Part shown: positions 8,888 to 18,442 of the stretch, piece after piece | Numbering within the stretch: position 1 is the stretch's first letter | How the letters are laid out: every line of letters starts with the position of its first letter | Position numbers and translations under genes: made by a program | Notes under the pieces: model-generated | What the model was told of the DNA's origin: nothing | The model's database searches: none | What the model saw: the letters and a program-made list of their open reading frames with translations, nothing else | Assembly (NCBI GenBank): GCA_944350115.1 | Contig: CALVNZ010000003.1 | Span: forward strand, 1-64,000 | Reading direction: 5' to 3' | DNA length: 64,000 nt | DNA from: an uncultured Clostridia bacterium | Lineage (GTDB): Bacteria; Bacillota; Clostridia; Christensenellales; UBA1242

Positions 8888-8900
8888 GGCGAGGTGAAAT

Positions 8901-9287
8901 ATGGCTACAAGAATTAGACAAAAAGCAGAAAAAAGGGCAAAAGAAAAAGATATTCGCCCATTTGCAAAAGCAAGATACATTAGAATGAGCCCTTCAAAAG
9001 TTCGTATCGTTTTGGACCTTGTTAGAGGCAAAGATGCACGCCTTGCTTGCGCAATACTTGAAAATATGCCAAATTCAGCTGCCGAAGCATCTTTAAAAGT
9101 GCTTAAAAGTGCAATCGCAAACGCTGAAAACAACAAGGGACTTATGGGAGACAACTTGTTTGTGGCAGAAGCTTTCGTTACTCCTGGACCAGTTTTAAAG
9201 AGAATTACTCAAAAAGCTAAAGGTCAAGGAAGCAGAATTTTAAAAAGAACATCACACATTACAATTGTGTTGGATGAAAAGAAGTAA
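8901..9287 (+). CDS. rplV: 50S ribosomal protein L22
   Basis: 128 residues, slightly longer than the roughly 110 common in the family because of a 20-residue basic N-terminal extension. The core ARYIRMSPSKVRIVLDLVRG starts near residue 24. The hook entering the exit tunnel ends ILKRTSHITIVLDEK. A macrolide-binding neighbourhood in other species. Confidence 0.96.
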   Translation: MATRIRQKAEKRAKEKDIRPFAKARYIRMSPSKVRIVLDLVRGKDARLACAILENMPNSAAEASLKVLKSAIANAENNKGLMGDNLFVAEAFVTPGPVLKRITQKAKGQGSRILKRTSHITIVLDEKK

Positions 9288-9298
9288 GGAGGGAAGTC

Positions 9299-9967
9299 AT
9301 GGGACAAAAAGTTAATCCAATTGGACTTAGAATTGGCATCAACAAAGACTGGAATTCGACTTGGTATGCAAAGAAACAAGACTTTGCTCCGAATCTTTTA
9401 GAAGATCAAAAGGTTAAAAAACTTTTGAGACAAAAATATGCCAACAGTGCAATTGCAAATATCACAATTGAAAGAATGGAAGGAAAACTTATTGTTGACA
9501 TCTTTACTGCAAAACCTGGTATGATCATCGGTGCAAAAGGTGCTGGAATAGAAAATATCAAAAAAGATGTTTCAAAAGTTATTCGTCCAGTTAAAAATCT
9601 TATCATTAACGTTAAAGAAGTTAAGAAACCTGATTTAAATGCAACGCTTGTTGCTGACAGCATTGCAAGCCAACTTGAAAAACGTGTTCAATGGAGACGC
9701 GCTTTAAAAATGGCTTTGCAAAAAGTTATGAGAGCTGGGGCAAAAGGATGCAAAGTTCAAGTTAGTGGCGTTATAGATGGTGCAAACACTATCGCCAGAA
9801 CTGAAAACTACCTTGAAGGAAGCTTGCCATTGCACACTCTTCGTGCAGACATCGATTATGGTGTTTCATCAGCTTTCACAAACTATGGAAAACTTGGCGT
9901 TAAGTGTTGGATTTACAAGGGAGACATTCTTCCTACAAAGTCGTCTGAAAAAGGAGGACAAGAATAA
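9299..9967 (+). CDS. rpsC: 30S ribosomal protein S3
   Basis: 222 residues. It binds mRNA at the entry channel. It starts [19 protein letters not shown] and holds a KH domain ([20 protein letters not shown]) and the C-terminal domain with [23 protein letters not shown] (read in part). The stop overlaps the rplP start by one base. Confidence 0.98.
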   Translation: MGQKVNPIGLRIGINKDWNSTWYAKKQDFAPNLLEDQKVKKLLRQKYANSAIANITIERMEGKLIVDIFTAKPGMIIGAKGAGIENIKKDVSKVIRPVKNLIINVKEVKKPDLNATLVADSIASQLEKRVQWRRALKMALQKVMRAGAKGCKVQVSGVIDGANTIARTENYLEGSLPLHTLRADIDYGVSSAFTNYGKLGVKCWIYKGDILPTKSSEKGGQE

Positions 9968-10401
9968 TGTTAATGCCAAAGAGAGTTAAAAGAAGAAAAG
10001 TTTTCAGAGGCAGAATGACAGGAAAGGCTATGAGAGGAAACACTGTTGCTTACGGGCAATATGGGCTTATGGCTCTTGAACCATGCTGGATCAAATCTAA
10101 CCAAATCGAAGCAGCCAGAATTGCTATGACTCGTCATATCAAGCGTGGCGGTAAAGTTTGGATCAAGATTTTCCCAGACAAACCTGTTTCTAAAAAGCCT
10201 CTTGGAACTCGTATGGGTTCCGGTAAAGGCGGACCAGAATTTTGGGTTGCCGTTGTTAAACCAGGCAGAATTCTTTTTGAAATCGAAGGTGTTTCAGAAG
10301 AACTTGCACGTGAAGCTATTAGACTTGCTGGGCACAAACTTCCTTGCAAAACTAAATTTGTGAGAAAAGAAGAAGCCGCAGCTATGGAAGGTGGTGAGTA
10401 A
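9967..10401 (+). CDS. rplP: 50S ribosomal protein L16
   Basis: 144 residues. Contacts A-site tRNA. It begins [17 protein letters not shown] as in other Firmicutes, which supports ATG 9967 within the TAATG overlap with rpsC. Conserved [20 protein letters not shown] and [18 protein letters not shown] follow. Confidence 0.97.
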   Translation: MLMPKRVKRRKVFRGRMTGKAMRGNTVAYGQYGLMALEPCWIKSNQIEAARIAMTRHIKRGGKVWIKIFPDKPVSKKPLGTRMGSGKGGPEFWVAVVKPGRILFEIEGVSEELAREAIRLAGHKLPCKTKFVRKEEAAAMEGGE

Positions 10402-10402
10402 G

Positions 10403-10615
10403 ATGAAAATTAGTGAAATCAAAACACTCAGCACAGCAGAATTAAATGCTAGGCTCAGAGAATTAAATATGGAACTTTTCAATCTTCGTTTTTCAAACGC
10501 TTCACGAAATCTTGCAAGCCCTGTTCAAATTCGAAACGTGAAGAGAGAGATTGCAAGAGTTAAGACTGTTATCCGTGAAAAAGAGATAGCAGCAGGAGGA
10601 AACGATGGAAGATAG
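10403..10615 (+). CDS. rpmC: 50S ribosomal protein L29
   Basis: 70 residues from ATG 10403, which has AAGGTGG eight bases before it; an in-frame GTG at 10391 inside rplP is less likely. Two long helices ([20 protein letters not shown] and [19 protein letters not shown]) identify L29 at the exit-tunnel rim. It overlaps rpsQ by 11 bases. Confidence 0.95.
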   Translation: MKISEIKTLSTAELNARLRELNMELFNLRFSNASRNLASPVQIRNVKREIARVKTVIREKEIAAGGNDGR

Positions 10616-10865
10616 AAATTCAAGACTTACAAGAATTGGTCAAGTCGTAAGCGCTGGCAAAATGGACAAAACCATTGTTGTTAAAATTGTGTCCAGAGTT
10701 AACCATCCAATTTATAAAAAAGTCGTTCAAAAAACAAAAAAATTCAAAGTTCACGATGAGAAAAACGAATGTGGAATTGGAGATACCGTTATGATTATGG
10801 AAACTCGTCCACTTTCAAAAGACAAATACTACCGTCTTGTTAAAATCATCGAGAAAGCGAAGTAA
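10605..10865 (+). CDS. rpsQ: 30S ribosomal protein S17
   Basis: 86 residues. A primary 16S-binding protein with an OB fold: [17 protein letters not shown] at the start and [18 protein letters not shown] in the middle. The start lies inside the end of rpmC, behind GCAGGAGG. Confidence 0.97.
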   Translation: MEDRNSRLTRIGQVVSAGKMDKTIVVKIVSRVNHPIYKKVVQKTKKFKVHDEKNECGIGDTVMIMETRPLSKDKYYRLVKIIEKAK

Positions 10866-10878
10866 GGAGGGATAGAAA

Positions 10879-11247
10879 ATGATTCAACCTCAAACAAGAT
10901 TAAAAGTGGCTGATAACACTGGCGCTAAAGAAATCATGTGCATCAGAGTGCTTGGTGGTTCTTTTAGAAGAAGTGGAAACATCGGCGATGTGATCGTTGC
11001 TTCTGTTAAAAAAGCTATTCCTGGGGGTTCAGTCAAGAAGGGTGACGTCGTTAAAGCTGTTATCGTTCGTTCAGCAAAAGGACTTCGTCGTCCAGACGGC
11101 TCTCACATTCGTTTTGATGACAATGCCGCAGTCATCATTGATAATCAAAAACAACCAAAAGGAACTCGTGTTTTCGGGCCTATCGCTCGTGAACTTCGTG
11201 ATAAGGGATATATGAAAATTATTTCTCTTGCACCTGAGGTTATTTAA
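10879..11247 (+). CDS. rplN: 50S ribosomal protein L14
   Basis: 122 residues, exact family length. It starts [19 protein letters not shown] and ends with the conserved [20 protein letters not shown]. Forms inter-subunit bridges and is the docking site of the silencing factor RsfS. Confidence 0.98.
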   Translation: MIQPQTRLKVADNTGAKEIMCIRVLGGSFRRSGNIGDVIVASVKKAIPGGSVKKGDVVKAVIVRSAKGLRRPDGSHIRFDDNAAVIIDNQKQPKGTRVFGPIARELRDKGYMKIISLAPEVI

Positions 11248-11258
11248 GGAGCACAGCG

Positions 11259-11813
11259 ATGAAAATGAACATTAAGAAAGGTGACAATGTTTTAGTTATT
11301 GCCGGAAAAGACAAGGGCAAGTCTGGGAAAGTTTTGGAAACTAGCCCAAAAGACGGCAAAGTTCTTGTTGAAGGCATCAACATTGTTACAAAACACAAAA
11401 AACCAAGATCACAACAAGATAAAGGCGGCATTATCAAAAAACCTGCAATGATTGACAGTTCAAATGTTCAAGTTATTTGTGGAGTTTGTGGAAAAGCAAC
11501 AAGAGTTTCTCACAAAGATGTCAATGGTAAAAATGTTCGAATCTGCAAAAAATGTGGAGCAAGCCTTGATAAAGAATTTGTGAAAACTGTTAAAAAAGAT
11601 GCTAAAAAAGCTGAAAAAATAGCAAAAAAAGATGAAAAAACTGCTCAAAAGGCAGAAAACACTGAAAAAGAAGTTAAAGTTGAAACAAAAACAACCGAAA
11701 CAAAAACAGTGAAAAAAGCAGCAACTTCAAAAGCTCAAACTGCTGGCGAAGAGAAAAAAACAGCTGCAAAAACAACAACAAAAAAGTCGACAACTTCATC
11801 TAAAGCAGAGTAA
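11259..11813 (+). CDS. rplX: 50S ribosomal protein L24 with long C-terminal tail
   Basis: 184 residues, whereas L24 is normally 100-110. Residues 1-104 are a standard L24: KOW motif (KGDNVLVIAGKDKGKSGKVL, residues 7-26), KPRSQQDKGGII and a zinc-type Cys74-x2-Cys77/Cys96-x2-Cys99 module. Residues 105-184 are an added low-complexity tail of Lys, Ala, Thr and Glu with no recognisable fold. The tail is in frame, with no second start and the normal short spacing to rplE, so it belongs to the protein. It may be disordered and bind RNA; its role is unknown. Confidence 0.93.
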   Translation: MKMNIKKGDNVLVIAGKDKGKSGKVLETSPKDGKVLVEGINIVTKHKKPRSQQDKGGIIKKPAMIDSSNVQVICGVCGKATRVSHKDVNGKNVRICKKCGASLDKEFVKTVKKDAKKAEKIAKKDEKTAQKAENTEKEVKVETKTTETKTVKKAATSKAQTAGEEKKTAAKTTTKKSTTSSKAE

Positions 11814-11826
11814 GAGGGGATGAAAA

Positions 11827-12381
11827 ATGGCAAAAAAAGAACAAAACAGATTGGTAAAACTTTATAAAGAAACTGTTGTTCCTGCATTAAAAGAAGAGTT
11901 TGGCTACAAAAACATTAACGAAGTTCCAAAACTTGTTAAAATTGTTGTCAACGCTGGACTTGGAGATGTTAAAAGCAATTCTAAGAGTTTTAACATAGCC
12001 CTTGAAGAACTTGCTGTCATCACTGGTCAAAAACCTGTTGCAACAGTTGCTAAAAAATCTATTTCAAACTTTGCTCTTCGTGAAGGACAAAAAATTGGTG
12101 CAAAAGTCACCTTGCGTGGAGAAAAAATGTATGAGTTCTTTGACAGACTCGTTGCTATCGCACTCCCAAGGGTGAGAGACTTCCATGGAGTTTCAGAGAA
12201 AGCTTTTGACGGAAGAGGCAATTATTCATTAGGTATTAAAGAACAATTGATTTTCCCTGAAATTTCTTATGACAAAATTGAAAAAGTCAGAGGTTTCGAC
12301 ATTTGTTTTGTGACAACTGCAAAAACAAATGCAGAAGCAAAAGCACTTTTGAAGGCACTTGGAATGCCTTTCAATAAATAA
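11827..12381 (+). CDS. rplE: 50S ribosomal protein L5
   Basis: 184 residues. Binds 5S rRNA and the P-site tRNA elbow. Landmarks: [41 protein letters not shown] (read in part), and [20 protein letters not shown]. Last large-subunit gene before the zinc S14. Confidence 0.98.
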   Translation: MAKKEQNRLVKLYKETVVPALKEEFGYKNINEVPKLVKIVVNAGLGDVKSNSKSFNIALEELAVITGQKPVATVAKKSISNFALREGQKIGAKVTLRGEKMYEFFDRLVAIALPRVRDFHGVSEKAFDGRGNYSLGIKEQLIFPEISYDKIEKVRGFDICFVTTAKTNAEAKALLKALGMPFNK

Positions 12382-12392
12382 GAGGTGATGAT

Positions 12393-12578
12393 ATGGCAAA
12401 AAAAGCACTAATTCAAAAACAACAAAGAAAACCTAAATACGCTACAAAAGCATACACTCGCTGTTCACTTTGTGGCAGACCACATGCCGTTTTAAAGAAA
12501 TATGGCATTTGCAGAGTATGCTTTAGAGAACTTGCTAACAAAGGTGAAATCCCTGGCGTAAAAAAGGCTAGTTGGTAA
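12393..12578 (+). CDS. rpsN: 30S ribosomal protein S14, zinc type
   Basis: 61 residues, the short zinc-binding (C+) form: Cys24-x2-Cys27 and Cys40-x2-Cys43 within [20 protein letters not shown]. It sits between rplE and rpsH as in other Firmicutes, with a GAGGTGAT ribosome-binding site. Confidence 0.97.
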   Translation: MAKKALIQKQQRKPKYATKAYTRCSLCGRPHAVLKKYGICRVCFRELANKGEIPGVKKASW

Positions 12579-12590
12579 AAGGAGGAAGAA

Positions 12591-12989
12591 ATGTTATCTA
12601 CAGACGCTATAGCAGATATGCTTACAAGAATTCGCAATGCTTTAAAAGTTAAGCATGCCGATGTTATTGTTCCTGCATCAAAAGAAAAGGCTGCAATCGC
12701 AAAGATCCTCCTTGAAGAAGGATACATCAATGGTTTTGAAATCAAAAACAATGGCAAATTTGATGATATCGTTATTTCATTAAAATATGATGAAAACGGG
12801 AACAGCATCATTCAAGGTTTGAAAAGAATTTCTAAACCTGGCCTTAGAGTTTACGCAGAAGCAAGCAAACTCCCAAAAGTTATCAGCGGACTTGGGATTG
12901 CAATTATTTCAACAAACAAAGGAATCGTTACTGACAGAGTTGCTCGCGCAATGAATGTTGGAGGCGAAGTTCTTGTGTTTGTTTGGTAA
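12591..12989 (+). CDS. rpsH: 30S ribosomal protein S8
   Basis: 132 residues. A central-domain assembly protein and the autoregulator of the spc operon in E. coli. It starts with the family pattern [18 protein letters not shown] and ends [20 protein letters not shown]…FVW. Preceded by AAAGGAGGAAG. Confidence 0.97.
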   Translation: MLSTDAIADMLTRIRNALKVKHADVIVPASKEKAAIAKILLEEGYINGFEIKNNGKFDDIVISLKYDENGNSIIQGLKRISKPGLRVYAEASKLPKVISGLGIAIISTNKGIVTDRVARAMNVGGEVLVFVW

Positions 12990-13003
12990 GGAGGACGAAG
13001 AAA

Positions 13004-13552
13004 ATGTCAAGAATTGGAAACAAAATCATTTCTATTCCTTCTGGTGTTACTGTTACCATAGCAAATGGCGTGGTGACTGTTAATGGACCTAAGGGTACTT
13101 TGTCACAAGAAGTTGACAAATGCGTTTCTCCTGTTGTTGAAGGAAACGAACTTAAGTTTGTTAAGAACAACGCTGAACAAGAAACAGATGCAAAACAAGG
13201 ACTTTACAGAGCTCTTATTGCCAATATGGTGAAAGGCGTTAGTGAAGGCTTTGAAAGATCATTACTTATCAACGGTGTTGGTTACAAAGCTCAAGTAAAT
13301 GGCAACAAACTTGTCATGAACCTTGGAATGTCACACCAAGTTGAAGTTGAAATTTGGCCTGATGTTAAAGTTGTTTGCCCTTCTGTTACTGAAATTAAAA
13401 TCACAGGCATTGACAAACAAAGAGTTGGTCAATTTGCATCAAACATCCGCGACAAAAGACCTGTTGAACCTTATCATGGATATGGAATCAGATACAGCGA
13501 TGAAGTCGTAATTAGAAAAGTCGGAAAGACCTCTGGTAAAGGCAAGAAGTAA
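13004..13552 (+). CDS. rplF: 50S ribosomal protein L6
   Basis: 182 residues from ATG 13004 ([15 protein letters not shown]), the normal L6 start, with AAGGAGG nine bases upstream; an upstream in-frame codon at 12983 overlaps rpsH and is rejected. Two L6 repeats, ending GKGIRYSDE-type sequence ([20 protein letters not shown]). Located near the factor-binding site. Confidence 0.97.
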   Translation: MSRIGNKIISIPSGVTVTIANGVVTVNGPKGTLSQEVDKCVSPVVEGNELKFVKNNAEQETDAKQGLYRALIANMVKGVSEGFERSLLINGVGYKAQVNGNKLVMNLGMSHQVEVEIWPDVKVVCPSVTEIKITGIDKQRVGQFASNIRDKRPVEPYHGYGIRYSDEVVIRKVGKTSGKGKK

Positions 13553-13563
13553 GGAGGAAGCAC

Positions 13564-13932
13564 ATGATAAACGTTAAAGACAAAAACGCAGAAAGAGTTG
13601 TTCGTCATAAAAGAGTTAGAAAAAACATTTCTGGAACTGCTCAAAGACCAAGACTTTGTGTTTATAGAAGTCTTAGCAAAATCTATGCTCAAATCATTGA
13701 TGATGAGCGCAGAGTGACAATCGTTTCTGCTTCTTCACTTGACAAAGATATCGCTCCATTGCTTGCAGGCAAAACCAAAACTGAACAAGCAAAAATCGTT
13801 GGAGAAGAAATCGCAAAACGTGCAAAAAAAGCAAAAATCAAAGAAGTTGTCTTTGATCGTGGCGGTTATGTTTACACAGGCAGAGTTGCTGCACTTGCTG
13901 AAGGCGCACGTGATGCCGGCTTGAAATTTTAG
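13564..13932 (+). CDS. rplR: 50S ribosomal protein L18
   Basis: 122 residues. Binds 5S rRNA together with L5. Basic N-terminus ([20 protein letters not shown]), then the alpha/beta body ending [20 protein letters not shown]. Strong AAGGAGGAAG site upstream. Confidence 0.97.
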   Translation: MINVKDKNAERVVRHKRVRKNISGTAQRPRLCVYRSLSKIYAQIIDDERRVTIVSASSLDKDIAPLLAGKTKTEQAKIVGEEIAKRAKKAKIKEVVFDRGGYVYTGRVAALAEGARDAGLKF

Positions 13933-13943
13933 GAGGAAGAGAA

Positions 13944-14492
13944 ATGGAAGAAAAAGAAATCAAGAAAGACAAGAAATTTGAGCCAAAGCCAAAAGAAGCC
14001 CGCAGAACTCCTCGTGAAGAAAGCGAGTTCGACAAAAAACTCGTTTGCGTTCGCAGAGTTACAAAGGTTGTTAAAGGCGGAAGAACTCTTCGTTTCTCAG
14101 CCTTGGTTGTCGTTGGAGATGGCAAAAATCGTGTTGGAATTGGCATTGGAAAAGCTGCCGAAGTTCCAGCCGCTATCGACAAAGCAACAATGGAAGCTAA
14201 GAAGAATATGAAGCTTATCAAACTTGTTGACGGAACCATTCCTCATGAAGTTATTGGGAAATTCGGTTCTTCAAAAATTTTGATGTTGCCTGCTAAACCT
14301 GGTACTGGTGTAATCGCTGGTGGTTCAGCTCGTGCTGTTTTGGAACTTGCTGGAATTAAAGACATCGTTACAAAAATCCATGGCTCTTCAAACAAAATCA
14401 ATGCTGTTAAGGCTACAATGAATGGCCTTGTTGCTTTGAGAACAAGAGAAGAAATTGCTGCTAGTCGTGGAAAAAATCCTGAGGAAATATAG
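13944..14492 (+). CDS. rpsE: 30S ribosomal protein S5
   Basis: 182 residues. A decoding-fidelity protein at the mRNA entry. The dsRBD-like first domain starts [20 protein letters not shown]-like sequence (residues about 31-50), followed by [17 protein letters not shown]-type and the ribosomal S5 fold-2 domain ([19 protein letters not shown]). It has an acidic/basic N-terminal extension of about 30 residues. Confidence 0.97.
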   Translation: MEEKEIKKDKKFEPKPKEARRTPREESEFDKKLVCVRRVTKVVKGGRTLRFSALVVVGDGKNRVGIGIGKAAEVPAAIDKATMEAKKNMKLIKLVDGTIPHEVIGKFGSSKILMLPAKPGTGVIAGGSARAVLELAGIKDIVTKIHGSSNKINAVKATMNGLVALRTREEIAASRGKNPEEI

Positions 14493-14502
14493 GAGGTGTG
14501 AC

Positions 14503-14694
14503 ATGGCAGAAAAATCAAAAACTATTAAAGTTACCTGGATTAAAAGCACTATTGGTTACAATAAAAAACAAGCCAAAGTTATTGAAGCTCTCGGCTTCAA
14601 AAAACTTGGTCAAACCAGAGTTTTGCCGGATAACGCAAGCATTAGAGGAAGCATCTTCGCTGTTAAGCACTTGCTTAAAGTGGAAGAGGAATAG
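14503..14694 (+). CDS. rpmD: 50S ribosomal protein L30
   Basis: 63 residues from ATG 14503, with AGGAGGTGTG upstream; earlier in-frame codons lie inside rpsE. KVTWIKSTIGYNKKQAKVIEALGFKKLGQ is the L30 fold (read in part). Short form typical of bacteria. Confidence 0.95.
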   Translation: MAEKSKTIKVTWIKSTIGYNKKQAKVIEALGFKKLGQTRVLPDNASIRGSIFAVKHLLKVEEE

Positions 14695-14703
14695 GAGGTT
14701 ACC

Positions 14704-15147
14704 ATGCAAATAGGAAATCTTAAACCTGCGCAAGGCGCAACAACCAAAAAGGTTAGAATAGGTCGTGGTATCGGCAGTGGCATCGGCAAAACTAGTGGTA
14801 GAGGTCAAAAAGGTCAAAACGCTAGAAGCGGTGGCGGTGTTAAAGCCGGTTTTGAAGGAGGAAACATTCCTCTTATCAGAAAAATTCCTATTCGTGGTTT
14901 CAATAACTACAATTTTAGAAAAAGATATTCAACCATCAATGTTGGAGATTTGGAAGTTTTGGAACCTAACACTGTTGTTGACATCAATTTTCTTTATGAA
15001 AACCGTTTCATCGGCAAAATTGAAGAATATGGTTTGAAAATTTTGGGTGATGGAGAACTTACAAAACCACTTACTATCAAAGCTAGTAAGGTGACAAAAA
15101 CTGCTAGAGAAAAAATAGAAAAAGCTGGTGGAAAAATAGAGGAGTAA
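14704..15147 (+). CDS. rplO: 50S ribosomal protein L15
   Basis: 147 residues. A late-assembly protein. Gly/Arg-rich N-terminus (GRGIGSGIGKTSGRGQKGQN) that threads into rRNA, then FEGGNIPLIRKIPIRGF and a globular domain. It precedes secY as in most spc operons; only four bases separate them. Confidence 0.97.
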   Translation: MQIGNLKPAQGATTKKVRIGRGIGSGIGKTSGRGQKGQNARSGGGVKAGFEGGNIPLIRKIPIRGFNNYNFRKRYSTINVGDLEVLEPNTVVDINFLYENRFIGKIEEYGLKILGDGELTKPLTIKASKVTKTAREKIEKAGGKIEE

Positions 15148-15151
15148 GTTA

Positions 15152-16456
15152 ATGTTTAAAACCATTTATAATGCTTTTAAAATTAAAGACATAAGAAGAA
15201 AGCTGTTGTTGACACTGCTTCTTCTTTTGATTTATCGTTTGGGATGCTGGTTGCCAATTCCTGGATTCGATGTGACTGCTTTGTTTGAAGCAGAAGGTGC
15301 ATCAGGTGATTTCAGTATTTTTGGAATCATGAACATGGTCAGCGGTGACGCTTTGGCAAACAGTTCAGTCTTGGCACTTGGCGTGTCGCCATATATTACT
15401 GCGAGCATTGTCATTCAACTTTTGACTGTCGCTATTCCAAAACTTGAAAGACTTTCAAAACAGGGTGAAGATGGAAGAAAGAAAATAAATCTTTACACAA
15501 GAATCGCCGCATTGATTTTGGCTCTTGCTCAAGCAATAGGAATTGTTGTAGCATACAATCAATACCTCGATGTAAACAACGCACTTTGGGCAGGAACACC
15601 TGCATGGGTTGTAGGTGCAGGAGTCGTGTTAATATTGGTTGCAGGCGGAATGTTTACAGTTTGGATCGGTGAGAGAATTACTGACCTTGGAATTGGAAAT
15701 GGAATGAGCTTGCTGATTTTTGTTGGTATATTATCATCATCTGTTAGCGCCTTTGCTAAAGCGATTCAACTTGTTGGACAAGACATCACATATATTTGGA
15801 CAATCGTTCTTTATCTTGTGGCTGTTATTGCGATATTCGCCCTTATTGTCTTTGTTGATAATGCTGAACGCAGAGTGCCTGTGCAGTATGCAAAACAAAT
15901 CAAGGGACGCAAAATGTATGGCGGACAAAGCACATTTATTCCAATCAAAGTCAATGGTTCAGGCGTTATGCCTATCATATTTGCAAGTGCTTTGTTGACC
16001 TTCCCACAACTTATTATTTCAATTTTTGCTCCTGAGTCAACTTGGTATCAACAATGGCTCGGAACAGGTTCTTGGTTATATATCGTTTTGCTTGCTTTGC
16101 TCATCTTGGCTTTTGCTTTCTTCTATGCACAAATAACATTTAATCCAGATGATATAAGCAAACGTATTCAACAGCAAGGCGGATTTATTCCAGGCATAAG
16201 GGCGGGCAAACCTACCGCTGATTATCTTAAAAAGATTTCGAGAAGAATCACTTTCTTCGGAGCATTATTCTTGGCTTTGATTGCACTCATCCCATCATTA
16301 GCATTTAAAGCTATTGGTGACAGCGTTGGTTGGGGAATCTTGATCAATGCTTTCAGTTCAACCGGACTTATGATTTTAGTTAGCGTTGCACTTGAATTTG
16401 ACAAACAACTTGAAGCACAAATGCTGATGAGAAATTATAAAGGCTTCTTGGATTAA
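15152..16456 (+). CDS. secY: Protein translocase subunit SecY
   Basis: 434 residues with ten hydrophobic spans. It forms the Sec channel in the plasma membrane. Landmarks: KDIRRKLLLTLLLLLIYRLGC in the first span, the plug region after it, ERITDLGIGNGMSLLIFVGI, and the cytoplasmic loop RRVPVQYAKQIKGRKMYGGQ (read in part). Usual size and usual place behind rplO. Confidence 0.98.
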   Translation: MFKTIYNAFKIKDIRRKLLLTLLLLLIYRLGCWLPIPGFDVTALFEAEGASGDFSIFGIMNMVSGDALANSSVLALGVSPYITASIVIQLLTVAIPKLERLSKQGEDGRKKINLYTRIAALILALAQAIGIVVAYNQYLDVNNALWAGTPAWVVGAGVVLILVAGGMFTVWIGERITDLGIGNGMSLLIFVGILSSSVSAFAKAIQLVGQDITYIWTIVLYLVAVIAIFALIVFVDNAERRVPVQYAKQIKGRKMYGGQSTFIPIKVNGSGVMPIIFASALLTFPQLIISIFAPESTWYQQWLGTGSWLYIVLLALLILAFAFFYAQITFNPDDISKRIQQQGGFIPGIRAGKPTADYLKKISRRITFFGALFLALIALIPSLAFKAIGDSVGWGILINAFSSTGLMILVSVALEFDKQLEAQMLMRNYKGFLD

Positions 16457-16483
16457 CAAAATAGAGATATAACACAGCTATTC

Positions 16484-16546
16484 CGATGGGAAAACAAAAT
16501 TTTCCCATCGCAAAGCATAGTGGTGCAAACCACAGCAGGAAACTGC
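16484..16546 (+). promoter_or_regulatory. Three consecutive perfect hairpins in the secY-adk leader
   Basis: CGATGGGAAAA-CAAAA-TTTTCCCATCG (11 bp, 16484-16510), GTGGT-GCAA-ACCAC (5 bp, 16520-16533) and GCAG-GAAA-CTGC (4 bp, 16535-16546) follow one another in the 116 bases between secY and adk. Two of the loops are GNRA (GCAA, GAAA). None is followed by a T run, so they are not terminators; they may be a cis-regulatory RNA, a protein-binding site or an mRNA processing/stability element. Confidence 0.6.
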
Positions 16547-16572
16547 AAGATAAAATAAAAGGAAGGAAAAAA

Positions 16573-17205
16573 ATGAAACTAATTCTCTTGGGCGCAGCTG
16601 GAAGTGGCAAAGGAACAATGGCAAAAAAGATTTCTGCGGATTTTGGGATTCCTCAAATTTCGACTGGCGACCTATTTAGAGAAATTGTTAAGTCAGGCGG
16701 CGAACTTGGTGAAAAAATTTCAAGTTTAATTAATAAAGGGCAACTTGTTCCTAATGAACTTACATTTGAAGTTTTAAAACAAAGACTTGACCAAAAAGAC
16801 TGCAAAAATGGTTTCATTTTAGATGGCTTCCCAAGATCATTAGCACAAGCAGAAATGATAAAAGATCTGTTTGATGTTGATGCAGTGATTAGCATTGAAC
16901 TTCCTTTTGAAGAACTTGAAAAAAGACTTGTCAACAGAAGGCTTTGTTCAAGTTGTGGTGAAATCGACAACATAAATTATGAAGGTTTCACTGGAAAGTG
17001 CCGAAAATGTGGCACAAAATTGTTTCAGCGTGATGACGATAAGCCTGAAGCAATAAAAGCTCGTCTGGAAGTTTATAAAAAAGATGTGACACCACTTATA
17101 AACTTCTACGGTGATAAAGTGCTGAAAGTTTCAAGCAGTGGTTCGCCTGATGAAACTTATGCACCTGTAAAAACTTTTTTAACTAAATTGGAGGCAAAAG
17201 CTTGA
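16573..17205 (+). CDS. adk: Adenylate kinase, zinc-lid type
   Basis: 210 residues from ATG 16573 (AAGGAAGG upstream). Catalyses ATP + AMP to 2 ADP in the cytosol. P-loop GAAGSGKGT (residues 7-15), AMP-binding STGDLFR and LDGFPRSLAQA, and a lid with Cys125-x2-Cys128 and Cys143-x2-Cys146, the zinc-binding form usual in Gram-positives. A longer reading from 16486 would translate the hairpins and is rejected. It overlaps map by four bases. Confidence 0.97.
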   Translation: MKLILLGAAGSGKGTMAKKISADFGIPQISTGDLFREIVKSGGELGEKISSLINKGQLVPNELTFEVLKQRLDQKDCKNGFILDGFPRSLAQAEMIKDLFDVDAVISIELPFEELEKRLVNRRLCSSCGEIDNINYEGFTGKCRKCGTKLFQRDDDKPEAIKARLEVYKKDVTPLINFYGDKVLKVSSSGSPDETYAPVKTFLTKLEAKA

Positions 17206-17945
17206 ATCAATTAACAGCTGGTGAGATAGTTTTAATGAGAAAGGCTGGCGCATTAACAAGAGATGCACTTAATTATGCTCAAACCTTGATAAAACCCGGT
17301 GTTTCCACTTTAGAACTTGACAATTTGATAAAAAAGTTTATAATAAACAGTGGTGGTTCGCCTTCATTTTTGGGCTATGAAGGTTTCCCTGGAAGTATTT
17401 GTGCTTCGGTGAATGAAATGGTTGTTCACGGGATTCCTTCTTCAAAAATTATTCTTAAAGAAGGCGATATAATCAGCATTGATGTTGGCGTTGTTTACAA
17501 AGGCTACAACGGAGATGCTGCAAGAACTTTTCCTGTTGGAAAAATTTCTCCTGAAAAAGCAAAACTTATTGAAGTGACAAAACAATGCTTTTTTGAGGGG
17601 ATTGCGCAGTTAAGCGTGGGACAAAGATTGGGACGAGTTTCACATGCTATTCAAGTTCATGCAGAAAAAAATGGTTACAGCGTTGTGAGAGAACTCGTAG
17701 GGCATGGCATCGGCAAAAAGATGCATCTGCCACCAAACATTCCAAACTACGGCAAGGAAACGGATGGGCCAATTGTTATTGAAAACACTTGTCTTGCGAT
17801 TGAACCGATGATCAACATGGGAAGAAAAGAAATTTTCTTGCTTGACGATGATTGGGGAGTTGTGACAAGAGATGGTAAACCTTCTGCGCACTATGAAAAC
17901 ACAGTTTTAGTTACAAAACAAGGTGTTGAAATTTTGACTTTGTAG
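17202..17945 (+). CDS. map: Methionine aminopeptidase, type I
   Basis: 247 residues. Removes the N-terminal Met from nascent proteins. Metal-ligand motifs are present: DVGVVYKGYNGDAARTF (two Asp), GHGIGKKMHLPP (His), IEPM (Glu) and the final Glu in SAHYENTVLVT. The start is TTG 17202, overlapping the adk stop, with GGAGG seven bases before it. Confidence 0.97.
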   Translation: MNQLTAGEIVLMRKAGALTRDALNYAQTLIKPGVSTLELDNLIKKFIINSGGSPSFLGYEGFPGSICASVNEMVVHGIPSSKIILKEGDIISIDVGVVYKGYNGDAARTFPVGKISPEKAKLIEVTKQCFFEGIAQLSVGQRLGRVSHAIQVHAEKNGYSVVRELVGHGIGKKMHLPPNIPNYGKETDGPIVIENTCLAIEPMINMGRKEIFLLDDDWGVVTRDGKPSAHYENTVLVTKQGVEILTL

Positions 17946-17951
17946 GTGATT

Positions 17952-18227
17952 ATGAAAGTTGGAAATGTTGTTTTAGCAACAGCGGGAAAAGAAAAAGGGA
18001 AAATCTTTGTGGTTGTAAAACTAGATGAAAAATCAGCGTTTATAGCTGATGGGAAAAAGATTTCAGTTTTTAAACCAAAAAAGAAAAATTTGAAACATAT
18101 TCAAAAAGTTTCAAAATGTGAATTTTCTGAAAGCCTTATCACCGAGGCAAAAGATGTTAAAATTAATGCAGAAATCAGAAAATTTTTAAAAAATGAAAAG
18201 GAGAAGATATGTCAAGAGAAGATGTAA
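17952..18227 (+). CDS. KOW-domain RNA-binding protein (L14e-like)
   Basis: 91 residues from ATG 17952 (AGGTGAT just before); a GTG at 17946 is the alternative. The N-terminal KOW-like motif [19 protein letters not shown] resembles that of archaeal/eukaryotic L14e and of the uncharacterised KOW proteins that Clostridia encode between map and infA. The rest is basic. The 3' end overlaps infA by 19 bases, so the pair is coupled. Likely a ribosome-associated RNA-binding protein; the exact role is unknown. Confidence 0.8.
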   Translation: MKVGNVVLATAGKEKGKIFVVVKLDEKSAFIADGKKISVFKPKKKNLKHIQKVSKCEFSESLITEAKDVKINAEIRKFLKNEKEKICQEKM

Positions 18228-18430
18228 TTGAATTTGAAGGCGTTGTTGAAGAGCTTTTGCCAAACTCAACCTTCAAAGTGCGTCTCGTCAATGGTCATGT
18301 CATAACCGCTTACATCTCTGGCAAGTTGAGAGTTCACTGCATCAGAGTTGTCGAAGGCGATAAAGTAAAAGTCGAAATGAGCCCTTACGATTTAACCAAG
18401 GGCAGAATAACTTGGAGAGACAAGGGGTAA
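18209..18430 (+). CDS. infA: Translation initiation factor IF-1
   Basis: 73 residues with an OB fold. Occupies the A site during initiation. Typical sequence: [25 protein letters not shown], and [13 protein letters not shown] at the end. AAGGAG lies within the preceding gene; the start overlaps it. Confidence 0.98.
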   Translation: MSREDVIEFEGVVEELLPNSTFKVRLVNGHVITAYISGKLRVHCIRVVEGDKVKVEMSPYDLTKGRITWRDKG

Positions 18431-18442
18431 GAAGGAGAAATT

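Noticed and set aside
16486-16572. N-terminal extension of adenylate kinase
   Set aside because: It would translate the three hairpins; adenylate kinases begin at MKLILLG-type sequence, which has its own AAGGAAGG site.
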